Shown piece after piece: positions 6,377-10,329 of a stretch of DNA of 10,329 bases. The notes beneath the pieces were generated by a model. It searched no databases, was not told the DNA's origin, and saw only the letters and a list, made by a program, of their open reading frames with translations. The DNA is from Halomonas sp. (lineage in GTDB: Bacteria; Pseudomonadota; Gammaproteobacteria; Pseudomonadales; Halomonadaceae): assembly GCA_007116835.1 (NCBI GenBank), contig SKHS01000073.1, positions 1-10,329 of the forward strand. The letters run 5' to 3'. The position numbers were made by a program, and so were the translations under genes. Numbering within the stretch: the stretch's first letter is position 1; the number at the start of each line of letters is the position of its first letter.

Positions 6377-6395
6377 TATAAAGTAACACTTTATA
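6377..6395. promoter_or_regulatory. 19-bp perfect palindrome before the metal permease gene
   Basis: TATAAAGT (6377-6384) and ACTTTATA (6388-6395) form a perfect 8-bp inverted repeat around AAC. It lies 20-38 bases upstream of the permease start, in the only real gap (59 bp) of the operon. It could be an operator for a metal regulator or an internal promoter/RNA hairpin. It does not match the RcnR (TACT-G tract-AGTA), NikR or Fur patterns I know and only loosely recalls Zur boxes. Confidence 0.5.
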
Positions 6396-6416
6396 CACGA
6401 CCTTCAGTGTGTGTCG

Positions 6417-7112
6417 CTAGAGGCATTTCACTCGCCCAGTTTCAGCAAAGTGACGGCCAAGCCCAGGTTCACCCTGCTCATCTACATCTAGCAATGCTGC
6501 TTGCATGACCAGCTCGGGGTCGGGGTTCGCAGGTATAACACTCAGCGAGCAGTCTGGCTCACCGTTAAGAATCAGCGCCTGCTCTGAAGGGTTTCCACCC
6601 TCTTCTTCATGCACCACTTCAATGTAGTAGGTGGGATCAAACACTTGATACTCCAGTGTACGCCCTGCCAACGGCTGTGGTGACGCCAACGGCAAAACAA
6701 ACATAAAGGTTAAGCGGCTGTCTCGCTCCATCGCCGTATATTCCGTCACGTCACCTAACGACTGAACGCGCCCGTCAATACGAATTTCAGTAAAATAGTG
6801 CTGTCGAGACAAGTTGTCGCGGATGTCGCTACCCAGCTGATCAAGCCCCTCCTCTAAGCTTGCGCCTGACACATGCTGAAGCTCTTCAAACACCACCAAA
6901 CTGTAAAAAGGGTCCATACGCCATGTTTGATGAAGCCCTGTGGCTACGCCCTCGTCGTCCGTAATGACCCGCACGCTAAGGTCTATCCAGCCATGGGGAT
7001 GTGCCATCACAGCGCTACTACCTAGAGCGCTAACGACACCTAATGCAATAGCTCCCCAGTAGGCGCACGACATTTTCAATACACTACCTCGCTTTGGTAA
7101 TACCACTCTCAC
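6417..7112 (-). CDS. DUF1007 family periplasmic protein (ZevA-like metal-handling partner)
   Basis: This 231-residue secreted protein has an N-terminal signal peptide likely cut after VMA (residue 37), giving a mature protein that begins HPHGW (38-42). The domain then runs through the DUF1007 pattern (GLHQTWRMDPFYS at 59-71) to the conserved end HFAETGRVKC, with C188 and C230 probably disulphide-bonded. Proteins of this family accompany NicO-type permeases; in Haemophilus the ZevA/ZevB pair takes part in zinc acquisition. A periplasmic metal-delivery role is inferred from that pairing. The start is GTG at 7112, which overlaps the upstream stop in a GTGA arrangement and has GGGAG about 7 bases upstream. 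A TTG at 7079 and an ATG at 7073 also leave a workable signal peptide, so the start is not certain. The permease follows after 59 bp. Confidence 0.87.
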   Translation of the reverse strand: MRVVLPKRGSVLKMSCAYWGAIALGVVSALGSSAVMAHPHGWIDLSVRVITDDEGVATGLHQTWRMDPFYSLVVFEELQHVSGASLEEGLDQLGSDIRDNLSRQHYFTEIRIDGRVQSLGDVTEYTAMERDSRLTFMFVLPLASPQPLAGRTLEYQVFDPTYYIEVVHEEEGGNPSEQALILNGEPDCSLSVIPANPDPELVMQAALLDVDEQGEPGLGRHFAETGRVKCL

Positions 7113-7483
7113 GGTAACTCTCCCAACGTGTTCTGCAGCTCAACTAACCAGGGGTCTAACACATAGGGAGGCAGCGGCCGATTACCTCGCAGGGCCGATA
7201 CACTGACTCGGCTGCCACCCAGCTCCTCTATTACGTTTAGCTGTAAGCGATACCCTGGCCAGCGAGCCAGGCTGGCTTCAGCGCGTCCTAAGGCGAGATC
7301 AGCGTGCCTAACCACATACCCTTGTTCCATCATTAGCTCAATGGCGGCACGCAACGTTTGTTCTGCAGAAGCGCTATAGCGCAGTTCTCGCGATTCTAAT
7401 GGCGGCGTGGCGGCACAGCCTGCCAACAGCATGACCAGCAGCATTACGAATATGCCGGACGAGGCACGACGAAGCAGTGTCAT
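7109..7483 (-). CDS. Small lipoprotein of unknown function, operon with metal permease
   Basis: This 124-residue protein starts at ATG 7483 with AGGGGG upstream. It has a basic N-terminus, a hydrophobic signal and the lipobox LAGC, so C23 would be lipidated and the protein anchored to a membrane facing the periplasm. The mature part has a helix-rich stretch (about 40-73) with the pattern TLRAAIELMMEQGY and then ADLALG, followed by short beta-type segments. It resembles residues 46-75 of the lipoprotein encoded just upstream (9 identities over 29 aligned positions by eye), so the two probably share a small alpha/beta lipoprotein domain. It overlaps both neighbours by 4 bases, which implies translational coupling with the DUF1007 gene. 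I do not recognise a named family and assign no function beyond the envelope location. Confidence 0.8.
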   Translation of the reverse strand: MTLLRRASSGIFVMLLVMLLAGCAATPPLESRELRYSASAEQTLRAAIELMMEQGYVVRHADLALGRAEASLARWPGYRLQLNVIEELGGSRVSVSALRGNRPLPPYVLDPWLVELQNTLGELP

Positions 7484-8013
7484 AATGCCCCCTGGAAACG
7501 TAGGCAGAAATCGTCATTGCTCGCACTATAAGACTCACGCAGGTCGCCTAGCGGGTCGAACCGACGAATATCACGAGAGAGACGGATATAGCCATCTCTT
7601 GCAAGTAATGAGACTCGCTCAACCTCAACCGCCTGATGCCTCGGATGACCGCCCAAACGCCCACCCACCCCAATACCAATGCTGGAACCTCGACTTCCCA
7701 AGCCAAACCCACCAAATACTCGCATATTACGCCCATAGCCATAGGCGTTGTCGTAGGGGTCATAGTAACCGATCAAAGTACGCTGCCGGCTCGCTGTTAC
7801 CAAGCCAAGTTCGGCGTCGGTTGCATCCAGCTCAAAGCCCCACTCTTCAAGCACATCGATGCTGCGCGTGAGCACATCATAGGGGGCTGCTGTTTGACTG
7901 GTCGGGAAATAGCAGGCGGCTGAAGGCGCAGGTTCCGCTTGAGGCAAGCGCTCTGGCACTACTTGGCAGCCTGCCAACGCCAACAGGCACACTATGCTAA
8001 TAGGTATTTTCAT
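7480..8013 (-). CDS. Lipoprotein of unknown function with Gly/Tyr-rich insert, first gene of the cluster
   Basis: This 177-residue protein has a lipoprotein signal, MKIPISIVCL then LALAGC, with C16 as the lipidated cysteine. After a Pro/Ala-rich linker comes a conserved-looking stretch (46-75: DVLTRSIDVLEEWGFELDA then AELGLVTAS) shared with the next lipoprotein. A Tyr- and Gly-rich segment follows (about 82-122, with GGFGLGSRG and GIGVGGRLGG), then a strand-rich end with C170; C34 and C170 could pair. I chose ATG at 8013 because GAGG lies 7 bases before it; ATG 8019 is too close to that site. The frame is open to 8454, but that part is antisense to glycerate kinase. The stop overlaps the next start (ATGA). 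No function is assigned. Confidence 0.8.
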   Translation of the reverse strand: MKIPISIVCLLALAGCQVVPERLPQAEPAPSAACYFPTSQTAAPYDVLTRSIDVLEEWGFELDATDAELGLVTASRQRTLIGYYDPYDNAYGYGRNMRVFGGFGLGSRGSSIGIGVGGRLGGHPRHQAVEVERVSLLARDGYIRLSRDIRRFDPLGDLRESYSASNDDFCLRFQGAL

Positions 8014-8130
8014 AATCATTCCTCTCGCCGCTGACGCGACTGGTGTGCCACTGAGCAGCGCGCTAAGCTCGTCTAACGCCATAACAATGCACGACAACAC
8101 GCTGAGACAACGTTTTAAGGAGGTTGTGCG

Positions 8131-9270
8131 ATGAATGTACTGCTTTGCCCCGACAGTTTTAAAGATGCCCTTAGCGCTGAACAGGCGGCTAGAGCAATGG
8201 CACGCGGTGTTAAGCAAGCCGCTCCCACGGCAACTATTCACCTTTGCCCAATGGCCGATGGCGGCGAAGGCAGCCTGGACGCGCTCATTGCGGCCACCAA
8301 CGCAGAGCGCCGACAACTCACCGTTCATGACGCGTTGAGACGTCCTCGTCAAGCCACATGGGGTTGGCTGAGTGAGCAGCGTACCGCGTTTATCGAGCTG
8401 GCAGAAGCCAGTGGCCTTCAGCACCTGACACCCCAACAGCGCGATGCGCTGCATACCACCACTTATGGCGTCGGCGAGCTACTGCTTGCCGCGCTAGATG
8501 CCGGCGCGACCAAGGCGCTGCTTTTTTTAGGCGGCAGTGCTACTAATGATGCGGGTGCAGGGATGCTGCAAGCATTGGGTGCCAAGCTACTAGACCAGAA
8601 TGGTGAATCGCTGGCCCCAGGGGGTGCAGCGCTTGAACAGCTTGCCACACTGGACTTATCAACGCTTGACCCACGCCTTAGCCACTTAAACGTGGAAGCC
8701 GCCGTCGATGTGGATAACCCACTGCTTGGCGACCGAGGGGCGAGCGCGGTCTTTGGCCCGCAAAAAGGCGCATCCGCCGACGACATTGCCACCCTTGATC
8801 GAGCCCTTGGCCACTTTGCCGACCTGAGCGCACAAGTGCTTGGCCGCGATGATCGAGCATTAGCAGGCGCGGGAGCGGCAGGCGGTATGGGGTTCGCTGC
8901 ACGAGGCTTTCTTAACGCCACGCTCACACCAGGCATTGAGATCATTATGCAACAAGCCAAGCTACCCAGCCTCCTGCCTGGGGTTGACGTGGTGATAACT
9001 GGAGAAGGCCGCCTGGACGGCCAAAGCCTTTCAGGTAAAACACCGATTGGCGTTGCCCGCGCTGCAAAGCGCCAGGGTAAGCCAGTGATAGTACTCGCCG
9101 GCAGTCTGGGTGATGGCTGGCAGGCCTGTTTAGACGAAGGTGTCACCGCCGCGTTTGCCCTTGCCGATGGACCGATGACGCTTGCAGAGGCTCTGCCACG
9201 CACCGCTGAGCTGCTGGCCGCACGCTGCGAGAGCATTACGCGCTTATGGCTAGCACGACAAACAGAGTGA
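8131..9270 (+). CDS. glxK: Glycerate 2-kinase (GlxK/GarK family)
   Basis: This 379-residue cytoplasmic enzyme phosphorylates D-glycerate with ATP, giving 2-phosphoglycerate, the link from glyoxylate, glycolate or sugar-acid breakdown to glycolysis. Length and motifs fit the GarK/GlxK class: PDSFKDALSA (7-16), PMADGGEGS (40-48), GGSATNDAGAGM (134-145), DVDNPLLG (193-200), GPQKGA (209-214), a Gly/Ala loop GAGAAGGMG (246-254), ITGEGRLDGQS (289-299) and GKTPIGVAR (302-310). All appear intact. The start at 8131 has a near-perfect AAGGAGG, 7 bases upstream. No tartronate-semialdehyde reductase, glyoxylate carboligase or sugar-diacid gene is next to it here, so the source of glycerate is not evident. 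It stands alone, divergent from the lipoprotein cluster. The choice between the symbols glxK and garK is a convention, not evidence. Confidence 0.95.
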   Translation: MNVLLCPDSFKDALSAEQAARAMARGVKQAAPTATIHLCPMADGGEGSLDALIAATNAERRQLTVHDALRRPRQATWGWLSEQRTAFIELAEASGLQHLTPQQRDALHTTTYGVGELLLAALDAGATKALLFLGGSATNDAGAGMLQALGAKLLDQNGESLAPGGAALEQLATLDLSTLDPRLSHLNVEAAVDVDNPLLGDRGASAVFGPQKGASADDIATLDRALGHFADLSAQVLGRDDRALAGAGAAGGMGFAARGFLNATLTPGIEIIMQQAKLPSLLPGVDVVITGEGRLDGQSLSGKTPIGVARAAKRQGKPVIVLAGSLGDGWQACLDEGVTAAFALADGPMTLAEALPRTAELLAARCESITRLWLARQTE

Positions 9271-9400
9271 TGACGCTTGAAAAACCGGAGATGTGCCTAC
9301 ACCTCTCTTACTGGACACACAGGTTTGCGGTTGCCTTTTTACACCGCGATATTGTGTCAGCGATGAGTCAGCCGCCGCCAGCTCACCGCCACGGTAATGG

Positions 9401-9412
9401 AATAGCGCTATT
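9401..9412. repeat. 12-bp palindrome AATAGCGCTATT upstream of dps
   Basis: A perfect 12-bp palindrome sits about 110 bases before the dps start, in the 253 bases between glycerate kinase and dps. It could be a regulator site. The half sites ATAG/CTAT recall OxyR, but the spacing is 2 rather than 7 bases, so OxyR is not supported. Confidence 0.35.
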
Positions 9413-9464
9413 ATCGCGATGCAGTAAACTTGTTTTGCCGCGCAATGTTAGTGCCGTAAGCTAA

Positions 9465-9514
9465 ATCAAACGATTTGATGGCCGCACTGTGTAAGAGCGG
9501 CTCCAACCATGGAG
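9465..9514 (+). promoter_or_regulatory. Structured leader of dps with hidden ribosome binding site
   Basis: Three short perfect inverted repeats follow one another before dps: ATCAAA-CGA-TTTGAT (9465-9479), GCCGC/GCGGC (9481-9485 with 9497-9501), and CTCCA-ACCA-TGGAG (9501-9514). The last would pair half of the Shine-Dalgarno run GGAGGAG (9511-9517). The second and third share one base, so they abut. This could lower translation under some conditions or be chance; the first repeat could equally be an operator. Confidence 0.4.
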
Positions 9515-9523
9515 GAGCACCCT

Positions 9524-10000
9524 ATGAGTGATATGAACAGTATTGGCCTACACGAAGGTAGCGCAAGTCAGTTGGCTGAAAAGCTAAACCATTTGCTGGC
9601 CAACTATCAGATTTTCTACATGAACGTTCGCGGTTATCACTGGAACGTTAAAGGTAACGACTTCTTTGAGCTGCATGCCAAATTTGAAGAGTTTTACACC
9701 GACCTGTTGACCAAGGTGGATGACGTTGCTGAACGTATCCTAACGCTAGGCCATACGCCGGTTCACGCCTACAGCGACTATGTAAAGCTGTCACGCATTC
9801 AGGAAGACAAAGACGTTCACGATGGAAAAACCTGCGTGAAAGGGGTGCTGACTGGCTATCAAACGCTGATCGAGTTGCAGCGTGAGCTGCTGGCCATTGC
9901 ATCGGATGCCGACGATGAAGGTACTGCCGCTCAAGCAGGCGACTATATTCGCGAACAGGAAAAAACCGTGTGGATGCTCAACGCCTATTTAGGTAAATAA
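9524..10000 (+). CDS. dps: Dps family ferritin-like protein
   Basis: This 158-residue protein should form the twelve-subunit Dps shell that oxidises Fe(II), usually with hydrogen peroxide, and stores the iron, protecting DNA and proteins from Fenton damage. The intersubunit ferroxidase ligands are complete: H39 in YHWNVKG, H51, E55 (the Asp/Glu position), D66 and E70 in the DDVAER motif, at the same spacing as in E. coli Dps. The N-terminal tail lacks the lysine cluster that E. coli Dps uses to bind DNA, so DNA condensation is doubtful. I chose ATG 9524 because GGAGGAG lies 6 bases upstream; the ATG at 9509 overlaps that site and would add five unlikely residues. The leader is structured. A strong bidirectional terminator follows. 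Peroxide, iron or stationary-phase control is expected from the family, not seen here. Confidence 0.95.
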   Translation: MSDMNSIGLHEGSASQLAEKLNHLLANYQIFYMNVRGYHWNVKGNDFFELHAKFEEFYTDLLTKVDDVAERILTLGHTPVHAYSDYVKLSRIQEDKDVHDGKTCVKGVLTGYQTLIELQRELLAIASDADDEGTAAQAGDYIREQEKTVWMLNAYLGK

Positions 10001-10045
10001 GCGCAAGCTAACTCATACAGCACGCTTTCAGACATAACAGCTCAC

Positions 10046-10074
10046 AAAAACGGCACCTTCACGGTGCCGTTTTT
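10046..10074. terminator. Bidirectional terminator between dps and pepD
   Basis: CGGCACC (10051-10057) and GGTGCCG (10063-10069) form a perfect stem around TTCAC. It is flanked by five A on the left and five T on the right, so it should stop transcription from both sides. It sits between the convergent dps and pepD genes. Confidence 0.92.
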
Positions 10075-10092
10075 ATCGCTAACGCCCTCTCA

Positions 10093-10329
10093 CTAACGCG
10101 AGATTGCTAGCTCTTCAATTAACCCGCGCAGCATCTCCCAAAACTCAGACACCGACTCAATTTCCACCCGCTCGTCTGGCGAGTGGGCGCCGCGGATTAG
10201 CGGGCCAAACGAAATCATGTCAAGGTGCGGGTACTTGCTACCTAAAATACCGCATTCAAGTCCTGCATGAATCACTTTGACCTCTGGCTCGCGTCCCATC
10301 AACGCCGCATGACGGGCGTTGAAGATGGC
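10093..10329 (-). CDS. pepD: Aminoacyl-histidine dipeptidase PepD (C-terminal end only)
   Basis: This is the last 78 residues of a leftward gene that runs off the right edge; the frame is open to base 10329. The end matches PepD (Xaa-His dipeptidase, M20 metallopeptidase family), a cytoplasmic zinc enzyme that splits dipeptides such as carnosine. HAGLECG carries the conserved metal-ligand glutamate, and FGPLIRGAHSPDE holds the conserved histidine ligand and the family's C-terminal signature. It ends with an ordinary helical tail (EFWEMLRGLIEEL). The TAG stop at 10093 lies 18 bases beyond the shared terminator. The internal ATG at 10299 is not a start. The N-terminal catalytic part is outside the window. 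Confidence 0.93.
   Translation of the reverse strand, partial: AIFNARHAALMGREPEVKVIHAGLECGILGSKYPHLDMISFGPLIRGAHSPDERVEIESVSEFWEMLRGLIEELAISR

Noticed and set aside
8014..8454. Open-frame extension of the first lipoprotein to 324 residues
   Set aside because: It is antisense to glycerate kinase. The internal start at 8013 has a good ribosome binding site and begins a proper lipoprotein signal peptide.
8463..9236. Leftward 257-residue frame opposite glycerate kinase
   Set aside because: Low-complexity Ser/Ala/Pro composition typical of an antisense shadow; the sense frame has all glycerate kinase motifs.
9401..9412. OxyR site upstream of dps
   Set aside because: ATAG and CTAT half sites are present, but their spacing (2 bases rather than 7) and lack of a second pair do not fit OxyR.
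9246..9464. Rightward 72-residue frame after glycerate kinase
   Set aside because: It overlaps the kinase end, has no ribosome binding site and no recognisable domain.
1..10329. Mobile elements, CRISPR arrays, tRNA or rRNA genes
   Set aside because: No transposase or integrase frame, no regularly spaced repeats and no cloverleaf or rRNA-like stretch was found by eye.

Overview
This window most likely comes from the chromosome of a gammaproteobacterium of the Halomonas/Vreelandella type. That placement is an inference from gene content, moderate GC and the look of the proteins (AtoE-type fatty-acid carrier, LysE exporter, ZevAB-like metal pair, Dps, PepD); no marker gene is present to prove it. 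There is no sign of phage, insertion sequence, CRISPR or RNA gene. Most genes look like core or housekeeping functions, with several poorly described ones among them.

Layout, left to right. (1) The 3' end of an AtoE-type short-chain fatty acid carrier, closed by a strong terminator. (2) A rightward pair: a hotdog acyl-CoA thioesterase and, 30 bp later, a membrane protein with a voltage-sensor-like four-helix domain and a charged S4 but no pore segment. (3) A leftward MocR-type (GntR-aminotransferase) regulator, divergent from a LysE/RhtB amino-acid exporter. The two genes share a short promoter region with two related palindromes. (4) Two leftward small lipoproteins: an I78-type protease-inhibitor-like protein, whose stop overlaps the exporter stop, and an entericidin. 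(5) A rightward HIT-family protein starting at TTG. (6) A leftward four-gene cluster in the order 8013 to 5353: two distantly similar lipoproteins, a DUF1007 periplasmic protein and a NicO/RcnA-type metal permease with a His-rich loop. The first three are joined by 4-bp stop/start overlaps. A 19-bp palindrome lies just before the permease. (7) Rightward glycerate 2-kinase. (8) Rightward Dps ferritin with a structured leader, then a bidirectional terminator. (9) The 3' end of a leftward PepD dipeptidase.

How the genes fit together. The MocR/LysE pair is a classic regulator-target arrangement, probably for amino-acid export. The DUF1007/NicO pair resembles ZevAB-type zinc (or nickel/cobalt) handling, and the two coupled lipoproteins may be unrecognised envelope partners. 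The thioesterase/voltage-sensor pair has no known joint function. The most promising undescribed elements are the pore-less voltage-sensor protein, the lipoprotein pair joined to the metal permease operon, and the paired palindromes of the MocR switch.
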